Below, piece by piece: positions 36,395-44,499 of a stretch of DNA of 48,994 nt (its first letter is position 1; each line of letters starts with the position of its first letter). The stretch comes from Aquisphaera insulae (GTDB lineage: Bacteria; Planctomycetota; Planctomycetia; Isosphaerales; Isosphaeraceae). Below the pieces are notes generated by a model, which worked only from the letters and a program-made list of their open reading frames with translations, was not told the DNA's origin and ran no database searches. The translations under genes and the position numbers were made by a program. The stretch spans positions 1 to 48,994 of the forward strand of contig NZ_JAALJH010000071.1 in NCBI RefSeq assembly GCF_011064615.1. Reading direction: 5' to 3'.

Positions 36395-39300
36395 GCTTCG
36401 ATCTCGATCGGGTCGGCTATGGACTCGCGGACTATTACGCCGCGGCGACGCTCGTGCTGCTCGGGGCGATCGCGGCGATGCTCGTCCTGAAGCAGCCGGC
36501 GCGGCGCCTTTATCTCGGGGGGGCGGCGCTCGGCGGCCTGCTCTCGCTGACGATCCTGGGCCTGATACCAATCGGGCCGAAGACCCATCTGAGGACGCAG
36601 GCCGGGGCGACGGGGCTGCTCCCCGCGACGGGACCGACGGTGCTTGAGCCGGCTCGGACGTTCGAGCGGACCGCAGCGAGACCGGCCGAAATCACTCCCG
36701 TGGCGGAGGAGGCCGGCTCGGCCGTGATTGCGCCGCCGGCGGGGCCCGCGATGACGGTCCCGGACGGGTGGACGCTCGCGGTCTGCTCGTTCCTCGGCGG
36801 GTCCGGGCTGATGGTCGGCTGGCTGGCCCTCGGCTGGTGGCAGACGGAGAGGCTGAGGCGGCGATCGCGGATGGCCGGGGTAGCGTTACGAGGGCTGCTC
36901 GCGAGGGTCATCGGCAGGGATAGTCGTGCCCCGGAGTTGCTCATCAGCGAGTCGCTCCATCTTCCCGTGGCCGTGGGCGTGCTGCGGCCGGCGATCATCC
37001 TGCCGGCGCGGTTCGTTCAGGATGAGCCGGAGTCCAATCTGAAAGCAGCGATCGCGCACGAATGGGCTCATATTCGCAACCGTGATTTATGGCTGATCGC
37101 GCTTTCGCGGCTGCTGTTGCCGGTCCTGTACGCCCACCCGGCGTACTGGTGGCTGCGGCGGCGGATCCGCGACGACCAGGAGGCCCTGGCGGACGCCTCG
37201 GCGGCCGGCGCCCAGGGGCGGCTGGGTTACGCAGAGGTCCTGCTGGCGTGGTCGCGGAGCGTGTCCTCCCCGGCGCCCTTCGCGGCGGGCGGATCGCTCG
37301 CGCTCTTCGAGAGTCCGTCCCAGCTCCGGAGGAGGATCGCCTTGCTTCTCGACCAGGGGATCCAGATCGAACCGACCTGTCCGGAATCCTGGGTTCTGGG
37401 AATCTCCGCGGTGTCGGCCGCTACCGTCCTGGGGCTCTCGCCGCTGACGCTCCGGCCGGCGTCCGCGGGCGCCGATCCCTCCGGAGTTGCCGCCAAGGCC
37501 GGGGCGGAGGAGACCAAGGGTGGGCCAGCCATGGACAGCACCACAACGCAGCGTAAGGGACGCGCGCTCGGCCCGGATGGCAAGCCGTTCGCCGGGGCGA
37601 AGGTGTATCTCTCCCGTCAAGGCTCGGGATGGAATCGCCATCCGAACCACTCGGATCGGCCCTCCCTCATCGGTACGACGGGCGACGACGGCACGTTCCG
37701 CTACCCGCAGGAAGCCAGGCCGGAGGACCGGTGGCTGTCCCAGGCCGTCGTGACGGCGGAGGGCCATGGCCCCGCCCTCGCCGACCCGGCGGAGAAGGAC
37801 GAGGTGGCGACCTTCCGGCTGGTCAAGGATGACGTCCCGCTTCGAGGCCGCGTGCTGGACATCCAGGGCCGGCCGGTCGCCGGCGCCACCGTCCAGGTCG
37901 TGGGCGTGCTCTGGCACCCGGGCGGCTCGCTCGCCCCGTGGATCGAGCGACTGAAGGCGGAGAAGACGGCGTACCCCGTGGAATACTCCACGCTAAGGTC
38001 CTGGGCGCTCCGGGACGTTGCCGGGTTCTTCCCGGCGCAGACGACCGATGCGGAGGGCCGGTTCACCATCAATGGCCTGGGCCGCGAGCGGATCGCGTCG
38101 CTCCTGATCTCCGGGCCGGGCATCGAGACGCGATTCGAGTATGCCGCCACGCGACCGATGGCGAAGATGACTTATCCCGACTTCCCCGGGAACAACGGCA
38201 GCCATGACATCAGCTACCACGGCACCGGCTTCGACCTGGTCGCCGGCCCGGGGCTGGAGGCGTCCGGCACCGTCACCGACAAGGACACCGGCGCCCCGAT
38301 CGCCGGGGCGGTCGTCGAGACCGCGGCCCTCTTCGGCAACCCGCTCCGCACGCTCAGCACGGTCACGGACGCAACCGGCCGCTACCGGCTCACCGGCATC
38401 CCGCCGAAGACCAATTTCAACGACGACCAGGCCCTCCTCGTCAATCGTTACGAGGGTCCGCCTTACCTTCCCACGGTGAAGCCGCTGGGCAAGTCGGAGG
38501 TCGGGAAGCCAATCCTCGTGGACCTGCAGCTCAAGCGCGGAGTCTGGGCGACCGGCCGCGTCGTCGAGAAGGGGACCGGCAAGGGGGTCAAGGCGAACTT
38601 CTCCTATTACATCCTCCGGGGCAATCCCCACTCCAAGAGCTACCCCCCTTACGGGACGATCCGGGCAGCGATGCCTAACGAGACCGATCCCGACGGTAGG
38701 TTCCGATTCGCCGTGATGCCGGGGCCTGGCGTGATCGGCGTCCGCGTCGGCAACGAGCATTACCTCCTGGGCGCGGGAGCCGACAAGATCCCCGGGGCCA
38801 GGAAAGGCGACCGCAATCTGGAGATGATCGAGGCCGAGCCGGCCTATCTTGTGCCCAAGAACTATCATTCGCTGGGGGTGATCAGCCCCGCGGTCGGCGA
38901 CGAGTCGGTCTCCCTGGAGATCGCGCTCGACCGGGGCAAGACGGTTCGGGGGAAGGTCGTCGGCCCGGACGGACGGCCCGTTACCGGGGCCAGGGTGGAA
39001 GGCCTCCAGGACCACTTCCGGTCGTGGACGCCGCAGCCGCTGCCGGCGGATGAGTTCGTCGTCGAGGGGATCGGCGAGGGGAGCGACCGGGACGTCCTCG
39101 TCTGCCACGACGGCCTGAAACTCGCCGGCTCGTACGTGATCCGGCCGGACGAGGCCGGGCCCATCGCCGTGAAGCTGGAACCGGCCGGCCGGCTGTCGGG
39201 CCGGATCGTGGACGCCGCCGGCCTGCCGCTGGCGGGGGCCGACCTCGTGTCGTTCTCCCCGATCGGGGACGCGACGCACGAACGCGCGTCGTTCGCCGGC

Positions 39301-39474
39301 CCGGTCAAGACGGACAAGGACGGCCGCTTCCGTGCCGAGGCCCTGCTCCCGGGACGGAAGTACGACATCTACGTCCAGACGAGACGCCGGCTGACGGACG
39401 TGGTGAAGGACGTGGTCGTGAAGTCCGGCGAGTCCCGAGACCTCGGCGACCTGACCGTGAAGCCCGCGGAGTGA
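36391..39474 (+). CDS. BlaR1-like M56 membrane metalloprotease with carboxypeptidase-regulatory-like sensor domains
   Basis: A 1027-residue membrane protein. N-terminal helices at about 10-30, 43-63 and 125-150, then the M56 zinc protease: HEWAH with His223, Glu224, His227, and the third ligand probably Glu264 in DDQEALADASA. A further helix lies near 335-355. From about 390 to the end are repeated beta-sandwich carboxypeptidase-regulatory-like domains (LRGRVLDIQGRPVAGATVQV, ASGTVTDKDTGAPIAGAVVE, VRGKVVGPDGRPVTGARVEG, LSGRIVDAAGLPLAGADLVS) instead of the penicillin-binding domain of classical BlaR1. In BlaR1 the protease cleaves BlaI on signal; here the signal is probably a different extracytoplasmic ligand. 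Operon partner of the BlaI gene, ending 30 bases before the DUF1800 gene, which may be co-transcribed. Confidence 0.92.
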   Translation: MSFDLDRVGYGLADYYAAATLVLLGAIAAMLVLKQPARRLYLGGAALGGLLSLTILGLIPIGPKTHLRTQAGATGLLPATGPTVLEPARTFERTAARPAEITPVAEEAGSAVIAPPAGPAMTVPDGWTLAVCSFLGGSGLMVGWLALGWWQTERLRRRSRMAGVALRGLLARVIGRDSRAPELLISESLHLPVAVGVLRPAIILPARFVQDEPESNLKAAIAHEWAHIRNRDLWLIALSRLLLPVLYAHPAYWWLRRRIRDDQEALADASAAGAQGRLGYAEVLLAWSRSVSSPAPFAAGGSLALFESPSQLRRRIALLLDQGIQIEPTCPESWVLGISAVSAATVLGLSPLTLRPASAGADPSGVAAKAGAEETKGGPAMDSTTTQRKGRALGPDGKPFAGAKVYLSRQGSGWNRHPNHSDRPSLIGTTGDDGTFRYPQEARPEDRWLSQAVVTAEGHGPALADPAEKDEVATFRLVKDDVPLRGRVLDIQGRPVAGATVQVVGVLWHPGGSLAPWIERLKAEKTAYPVEYSTLRSWALRDVAGFFPAQTTDAEGRFTINGLGRERIASLLISGPGIETRFEYAATRPMAKMTYPDFPGNNGSHDISYHGTGFDLVAGPGLEASGTVTDKDTGAPIAGAVVETAALFGNPLRTLSTVTDATGRYRLTGIPPKTNFNDDQALLVNRYEGPPYLPTVKPLGKSEVGKPILVDLQLKRGVWATGRVVEKGTGKGVKANFSYYILRGNPHSKSYPPYGTIRAAMPNETDPDGRFRFAVMPGPGVIGVRVGNEHYLLGAGADKIPGARKGDRNLEMIEAEPAYLVPKNYHSLGVISPAVGDESVSLEIALDRGKTVRGKVVGPDGRPVTGARVEGLQDHFRSWTPQPLPADEFVVEGIGEGSDRDVLVCHDGLKLAGSYVIRPDEAGPIAVKLEPAGRLSGRIVDAAGLPLAGADLVSFSPIGDATHERASFAGPVKTDKDGRFRAEALLPGRKYDIYVQTRRRLTDVVKDVVVKSGESRDLGDLTVKPAE

Positions 39475-39504
39475 TTCCATCGGGCTCAACGGGGAGGATG
39501 GAAC

Positions 39505-40881
39505 ATGCTCGAACCCTCGAAGACCCGATCCGCGGAAGAGGGCCCGTGGGCCGCGTACCATCCCTCGCCCGAGGCCCCCTGGGACCTCCGCCGCGTCGCC
39601 CACCTGCACCGCCGCGCGGGGTTCGCGGCAACGCGGGCGGAGGTCGAGCGGGACCTTCGCGAGGGGCACGAGTCGAGCCTTCGGCGCGTGCTCGAAGGGC
39701 ACGGCCAGGAGGCGGGGACTCGCTCCGACCTGGAGGAGATCGCCGGGCGGATCGGCGACGCCGCGGTCGAGTCGCGCGACCCGCAGCGACTCAAGGCATG
39801 GTGGATCTTCCGCATGCTGGCCTCGCCCGATGCGCTCGGCGAACGGCTCGCCCTGATGTGGCACAACCACTTCGCGACGAGCAACCGGAAGGTGGACGAC
39901 CTGGCGGCGATGCGGCGGCAGATCGACACCTTCCGCCGGCTCGCCCGGGCTCCGTTCGGCGAGCTGCTGAACGCGGCCGTCCGCGACCCGGCGTTGCTCA
40001 CCTGGCTGGATGCCCCGGCGAACCGCAAGGGGCACCCGAACGAGAACCTCGGCCGCGAGCTGATGGAGCTGTTCACGCTCGGCATCGGCCACTTCACCGA
40101 GGCCGACGTGAAGGACGCCGCGCGAGCCCTCGCGGGCTGGACAATTCGCGAGGGCGAATTCCTCGACAACGTCGCGGCGCACGACGACGGCGAGAAGATC
40201 ATCCTCGGCCAGAAGGGGCGATGGACCGGCGCGGACCTCGTCCGGCTGCTCCTGGACCATCCGGCCACGGCGAGGCGAATCGCGGGGCGGCTCTGCGAGA
40301 CGTTCCTGGGGGAGAAGGCCGTCTCGTCCGGGGAGATCGACGAATTGGCGGAAGGACTGAGGACGCATGGCCTGGACGTCGGTTGGGGGGTGGCGACGAT
40401 CCTCCGATCGCGGGCCTTCTTCGCCGAGGCCAACCTCGGCAACCGGGTCATCGGGCCCGTGGAGTTCGTGGTCGGCGCGGTGCGGTCGCTCGAGTGCTGC
40501 GACCCGATGCCCGGGACATTGCGGCTGGCGGAGTGGTGTGCGCGGATCGGGCAGGACCTCTTCTATCCGCCGAACGTCGGCGGCTGGCGGGAGGGCCGGG
40601 CCTGGCTCAGCACGCGGGGGATGGTCGCGCGGGCGAACTTCGCGACGGCACTGGCATCGTGGAAGGAGCTCGGCCTTGACGGACCGCCCGCAATTCTCCG
40701 GGACACAACCCCCGAGCGACTCGTCGCGGACCTGGCGGGACGATGCCTGGGGAAAGACCCCGGCGGAGGTTGGAAGGCGAGGATCGTCGCCGAGGCGCGG
40801 GCCGGGGCGAGCTCGGAGGCGGGGGCGGCAAGGCGGGCCGCCGCGATGATCCTGTCCAGTCCGGAGGCACAGGTCGGGTAA
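39505..40881 (+). CDS. DUF1800 domain protein
   Basis: A 458-residue protein of normal DUF1800 length. Recognised by RVAHLHRRAGFAATRAEVE, LMWHNHFATSNRKV, RDPALLTWLDAPANRKGHPN, ENLGRELMELFTLGIGHFTE, DVKDAARALAGWTI, and LFYPPNVGGWREGRAWLS. No signal peptide is visible, as is usual for this family in Planctomycetes. Function is unknown, but DUF1800 and DUF1501 genes are almost always adjacent and are thought to work together. A GGGGAGG ribosome site precedes the ATG. It is followed after 33 bases by the DUF1501 gene. Confidence 0.95.
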   Translation: MLEPSKTRSAEEGPWAAYHPSPEAPWDLRRVAHLHRRAGFAATRAEVERDLREGHESSLRRVLEGHGQEAGTRSDLEEIAGRIGDAAVESRDPQRLKAWWIFRMLASPDALGERLALMWHNHFATSNRKVDDLAAMRRQIDTFRRLARAPFGELLNAAVRDPALLTWLDAPANRKGHPNENLGRELMELFTLGIGHFTEADVKDAARALAGWTIREGEFLDNVAAHDDGEKIILGQKGRWTGADLVRLLLDHPATARRIAGRLCETFLGEKAVSSGEIDELAEGLRTHGLDVGWGVATILRSRAFFAEANLGNRVIGPVEFVVGAVRSLECCDPMPGTLRLAEWCARIGQDLFYPPNVGGWREGRAWLSTRGMVARANFATALASWKELGLDGPPAILRDTTPERLVADLAGRCLGKDPGGGWKARIVAEARAGASSEAGAARRAAAMILSSPEAQVG

Positions 40882-40914
40882 GTCGATCGAGATCCACACC
40901 ACAGGAGATTCCTC

Positions 40915-42123
40915 ATGGCAACGAGACGCGGCTTCCTGAAATCAACCCTGCGGAACGCCTCGCTGCTGGCGACGGCGCCGGCCGTGCCGGGGTTCCTGGC
41001 GGCGACGGCCCGCTCCGTGGAGCCGAAAGCGGACGGCCGGGTTCTGGTGGTGATTCAGCTCGATGGAGGGAACGATGGGATCAACACGGTCGTCCCGTTC
41101 CGGGATGACGGCTACGCGAGGAACCGCAAGGCCCTCCGGCTCGAAACCGGCAAGCTGATCAAGGTCACGGATTCGGCCGGGCTGCATCCGAGCCTTACGG
41201 GAGCGGCGGACCTGATCCAGCGCGGGGAGCTCGCTATCGTCCAGGGCGTGGGCTATCCCAACCCGAGCCGGTCGCACTTTCGAAGCATGGCCGTCTGGCA
41301 CTCGGCGCGGCTCGACCCGGAGGAGCACGGCGGACCCGGATGGCTCGGGCGTGTCTTCGACAAGCGGCTTGCGGCGGGTGATTCCGCCGGCTCGTACTTC
41401 ATCGGCGAGGGGATGCCACCCGAGGCCCTCATCGGTCATCGGAGCGCTCCCGCGGTGCTCGAACGCCAGGAAGACTTGATCCTGACGAATGCGAAAGGAT
41501 CGCGGCAGGACGACGTGACGACGCCCGCAGGGGATGACCTGGTCGCGTTCGTGAAGCGGACCACGCTCGATGCGTACGCGACGGCCGATCGCGTGGCGGA
41601 GATGGCCGGCGCGAAGGCGCAGGCCGATCCAGGATCCGCCGAAGGCCTGACCGGGCGGCTGGCGCTGATCGCCCGGCTGATGAAATCCGGCGTCCGGGCC
41701 CGCGTCTTCTACACGCAGCAGGGGAGCTACGACACGCATGCCGGCCAGCTCAACACGCATGCGATCCTCCTGGCCGAGCTGTCGCGGGCATTGAAGGAGT
41801 TTCAGCACGAGCTGGAGTCCTCGGGGCTGGCCGACCGCGTGGCCGTGCTCTGCTTCAGCGAGTTCGGCCGGCGGCTCGCGGAGAACGATTCCGGCGGCAC
41901 CGACCACGGCACCGCCGGCCCGTTGATCCTCGCGGGCAAGCACGTCCGACCCGGCCTGATCGGCGAGGCGCCGAACCTGACCGACCTGGAGGACGGCGAC
42001 CCGCGGATGACGGTCGATTTCCGACGCGTGTATGCGGCCGTACTGCGTGACTGGCTGGGGATCTTGCCCGCGGACGCCCTGGGCGGGACCTTCGATCCCC
42101 TGCCTCTCTTTCGGACATCGTGA
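40915..42123 (+). CDS. DUF1501 protein, Tat-exported
   Basis: A 402-residue protein with a twin-arginine signal (MATRRGFLKSTLRNASLLA). The DUF1501 core has an alkaline-phosphatase/sulfatase-like fold: VVIQLDGGNDGINTVVPF at 45-62, AIVQGVGYPNPSRSHFRSM, a QGSYDTHAGQLNTHA segment, and the C-terminal FSEFGRRLAENDSGGTDHGT motif with His/Asp residues typical of the metal site. AGGAG upstream fixes the start. It is paired with DUF1800 as an operon. The function is unproven. It converges with the HEAT-repeat gene, with only 10 bases between stop codons. Confidence 0.95.
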   Translation: MATRRGFLKSTLRNASLLATAPAVPGFLAATARSVEPKADGRVLVVIQLDGGNDGINTVVPFRDDGYARNRKALRLETGKLIKVTDSAGLHPSLTGAADLIQRGELAIVQGVGYPNPSRSHFRSMAVWHSARLDPEEHGGPGWLGRVFDKRLAAGDSAGSYFIGEGMPPEALIGHRSAPAVLERQEDLILTNAKGSRQDDVTTPAGDDLVAFVKRTTLDAYATADRVAEMAGAKAQADPGSAEGLTGRLALIARLMKSGVRARVFYTQQGSYDTHAGQLNTHAILLAELSRALKEFQHELESSGLADRVAVLCFSEFGRRLAENDSGGTDHGTAGPLILAGKHVRPGLIGEAPNLTDLEDGDPRMTVDFRRVYAAVLRDWLGILPADALGGTFDPLPLFRTS

Positions 42124-42133
42124 GCCGGACGGC

Positions 42134-43486
42134 TTATTTCATGAGGGGCTTCGGGGTGGATGAGTCCGGGAACCGAACCGGCGCCTCCTCGATCGCCAGG
42201 CCGAGGAGCATGTGCGCGGTGCGGCGGACCTCGAGGTCCGGATCGCCGAGCTGGCGGACGAGCGAGGCGGAGGCCTCGGCCAGGGCGCCGGGGTCGGCCT
42301 GTGCCATCCTCTGGAGCCAGACCAGGGCCCCCTGGCGGCTGTCGGAAGGGAGTTCCTTGCCGCCGACCGCTTCGATGAGCACGGCCCGGATGGCTCGCGA
42401 GGTCCGCGGACCAGTGATCCGGGCGAGTTCGACCGGCCCGGCGCTTCCCATGCCGGGTGAATTCTCGAAAGGCCCCTCGTTCTGGATCCAGAGGATCGCA
42501 TCGGCCGCAGCGGCCCGCGTGGCCAGGTCGGGATGATCGAGGAGCGTCTCGAGGGCCGGGACGGCGGCGCGGGCCCCGGGTCCCGCCCCGGCGAGCATCG
42601 CGATCCGCTGGAGCCTGGCTTCGGGTTCGAGCTTCCGGGCGGCCTCGATCACGGCGGTGAAGACCCGGTCCCTCGTCGCCTCACCCGCCTGCCGCAGGTG
42701 CACCGCGAAGGGGATGTGATCGAGGGCGTCGAGATCGTCGACCAGGCGGAGGAGGAGCCGGGCCGCCACGGGGTCGTCACCGCCCCTCAGTTGCATGAGC
42801 GAGTTGGCAACGCTCAGCCGCACGACCGGATCGCGATCTTCGGCCGCGGCCTCCAACCGCGCGGACGCCTCGGGCCGCGGCCCCCCGGTGCCGAGTGCCG
42901 TCGCCGCGGCGGACCGGATCTCGCTCGAGGGGTCGTCGAGCAGGGGAGAAAGGGCCTCGAAAGTCGGCCGTTGAATGGCCGCCCCGCGATCGACATCGGC
43001 ATCGGCCGTCGCGTTTCGGCTGCCCGTCCAGGGGCCTCGAGGCGTCCCGCGCATCATCCACAGGATCTGGATGGCTTTCAACCGCGAGTCGATGCGATCG
43101 TCCCCCCCTCCCTTGCCGACGAGACCGATGAGCGCGTCGACATAACGCGCCGGCTCCTCGCCGCCGTTGTAAAGGCCCTCGCACGCATCGGCGCGGACCT
43201 CCGGGTCGGGATCCTTGAGGGCCTGGCGGAGATACGACAGGGCGGATTCGTGATCCCTGGTCCGCAGCAGGCCGATCGCCGCGCGGCGCTCGTTCGCGTC
43301 CGGGCTGGAGAGCCCGGCGGCGATCCGGCGTCCCTCGAGCCATCGCTGAACAGCCGGGCCGCCCAGCTCGATCGCGGAGTAGAGTCCGATGAGGGCGGCG
43401 GCAAGCAGGGTCGAGTAGAGGAGGGGCCCGAAGGTCCGCCGGCGCGACGGGGCGTCGGATGTCGCCTCCGGCATCAGCTCAGCCAT
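42134..43486 (-). CDS. membrane-anchored HEAT-repeat protein
   Basis: A 450-residue protein. One N-terminal membrane helix (FGPLLYSTLLAAALIGLYSA) followed by HEAT/PBS-lyase-like helical repeats from about residue 50 (LSSPDANERRAAIGLLRTRD, LKDPDPEVRADACEGLY, LLDDPSSEIRSAAATALG, LLDHPDLATRAAAADAI, LGDPDLEVRRTAHMLLGL). An in-frame extension to 43885 exists, but it is Arg/Gly/Pro-rich and overlaps the upstream TIM-barrel gene, so MAEL at 43486 is chosen. Its start overlaps the end of that gene by 13 bases, implying translational coupling. HEAT repeats are protein-protein scaffolds; the partner is unknown. Confidence 0.88.
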   Translation of the reverse strand: MAELMPEATSDAPSRRRTFGPLLYSTLLAAALIGLYSAIELGGPAVQRWLEGRRIAAGLSSPDANERRAAIGLLRTRDHESALSYLRQALKDPDPEVRADACEGLYNGGEEPARYVDALIGLVGKGGGDDRIDSRLKAIQILWMMRGTPRGPWTGSRNATADADVDRGAAIQRPTFEALSPLLDDPSSEIRSAAATALGTGGPRPEASARLEAAAEDRDPVVRLSVANSLMQLRGGDDPVAARLLLRLVDDLDALDHIPFAVHLRQAGEATRDRVFTAVIEAARKLEPEARLQRIAMLAGAGPGARAAVPALETLLDHPDLATRAAAADAILWIQNEGPFENSPGMGSAGPVELARITGPRTSRAIRAVLIEAVGGKELPSDSRQGALVWLQRMAQADPGALAEASASLVRQLGDPDLEVRRTAHMLLGLAIEEAPVRFPDSSTPKPLMK

Positions 43487-44385
43487 GACCGGAGTACCTC
43501 CAGGTCCCGTTTGGTCGCCGCGGCGGCCCGCGCCAGGTAGCCGGCGTCGCGGGGCTCGGATTCGAAGTATTCCAGGAAGAGGGAGGCCACGCCATCGAAG
43601 CGGGAGGCTCGCAGCGACGCCGCGTATTCCGGCCCCACCAGGCCCTGCCCCAGGGGGACACCCCTGAGCTTCGTCCCTTCCCAGACGAAGTCCTTGAAGC
43701 TCGCCACGGCCAGCCGGTCGCGGACGAGCTTCGCCTGGACGGGCCAGGAGAGGCCCCCCTCGACGCGGGCGTGGAAGATGTCGAAGTACCAGCCCACCTC
43801 CGCGGCCGGGTGCTTCCGCATCAGGCCCTCCATGTCCCAGACCGCGGACCCCACCATCCCCACGCCGGAGTGGTTCTGATAGCACGGCAGGATCCCGACC
43901 TCCTTGCTCAGGGCGACGAGCTCGTCGAGCCTCGGGCCGATGGCCTCGAGCTGCGGCCAGAGCGGGCGTTTCATGTCGTAGTGGTACCAGTTCATCCGGT
44001 AGCGCGTGATGCCCAGCGATTTCGCCGTGCGGAGGACGGATTCGGCGTGCTGCTCCCTGGCGACGGCGTTGATCCCCGAGGCGAGGACCGCGATCGAGAT
44101 CCCTCGCTTCCCGAGGATCTCCACGAATCTCGGCAGGTCGTCGGCGACCCTGGCCGGCTCGACGTGCCCGCCGGGCCGGATCGGCGCCTCGATGGCCGTC
44201 ACGCCAATCTCCGCCAGGGAGTCCGCGATCCGCTCGTGATCGAGGCCCAGGAGGTGCTTCGTGAAGACGGCGAGCGTGGGCGTGCCGGCTTCCGCGATCG
44301 CCCCCGCCGGCCGCGCCGCGAGGAGTCCCGCTCCCATCCCCAGCCCCGCCGCCGATGTCCGGAGGAAGCCGCGTCGTGTCTTCAT
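43474..44385 (-). CDS. Tat-exported sugar phosphate isomerase/epimerase-like TIM-barrel protein
   Basis: A 303-residue protein. Twin-arginine signal MKTRRGFLRTSAAGLGMGAG with an Ala-rich cleavage region; GGGGGA upstream supports the start at 44385 rather than further upstream. The xylose-isomerase-like TIM barrel (AP_endonuc_2) is seen in LAVFTKHLLGLDHERIADSL, EIGVTAIEAPIRPGGHVEPA, LGITRYRMNWYHYD, ILPCYQNHSG, GWYFDIFHA and VASFKDFVW, the last stretches carrying likely metal-binding His/Asp/Glu residues. This group acts on sugars or inositols in Planctomycetes, but the substrate is not readable. Operon with the HEAT-repeat gene. Confidence 0.9.
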   Translation of the reverse strand: MKTRRGFLRTSAAGLGMGAGLLAARPAGAIAEAGTPTLAVFTKHLLGLDHERIADSLAEIGVTAIEAPIRPGGHVEPARVADDLPRFVEILGKRGISIAVLASGINAVAREQHAESVLRTAKSLGITRYRMNWYHYDMKRPLWPQLEAIGPRLDELVALSKEVGILPCYQNHSGVGMVGSAVWDMEGLMRKHPAAEVGWYFDIFHARVEGGLSWPVQAKLVRDRLAVASFKDFVWEGTKLRGVPLGQGLVGPEYAASLRASRFDGVASLFLEYFESEPRDAGYLARAAAATKRDLEVLRSWLS

Positions 44386-44499
44386 GATTGTCCCCCGCGA
44401 TGCTAACGTCCGCGATTGCCAGATTCGCCCCGTTCGATCATCGTGGATCCCGGGCGACGGCCCGTCAATGACGACTGTCAGAGAAAATCCGAGGCCCGG

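Noticed and set aside
37993..40902. 969-residue open frame on the minus strand opposite the M56 and DUF1800 genes
   Set aside because: No recognisable domain; both plus-strand products carry intact family motifs.
43487..43885. N-terminal extension of the HEAT-repeat protein
   Set aside because: Low-complexity Arg/Gly/Pro sequence overlapping the upstream TIM-barrel gene; the internal ATG at 43486 has a ribosome site and a membrane helix next to it.
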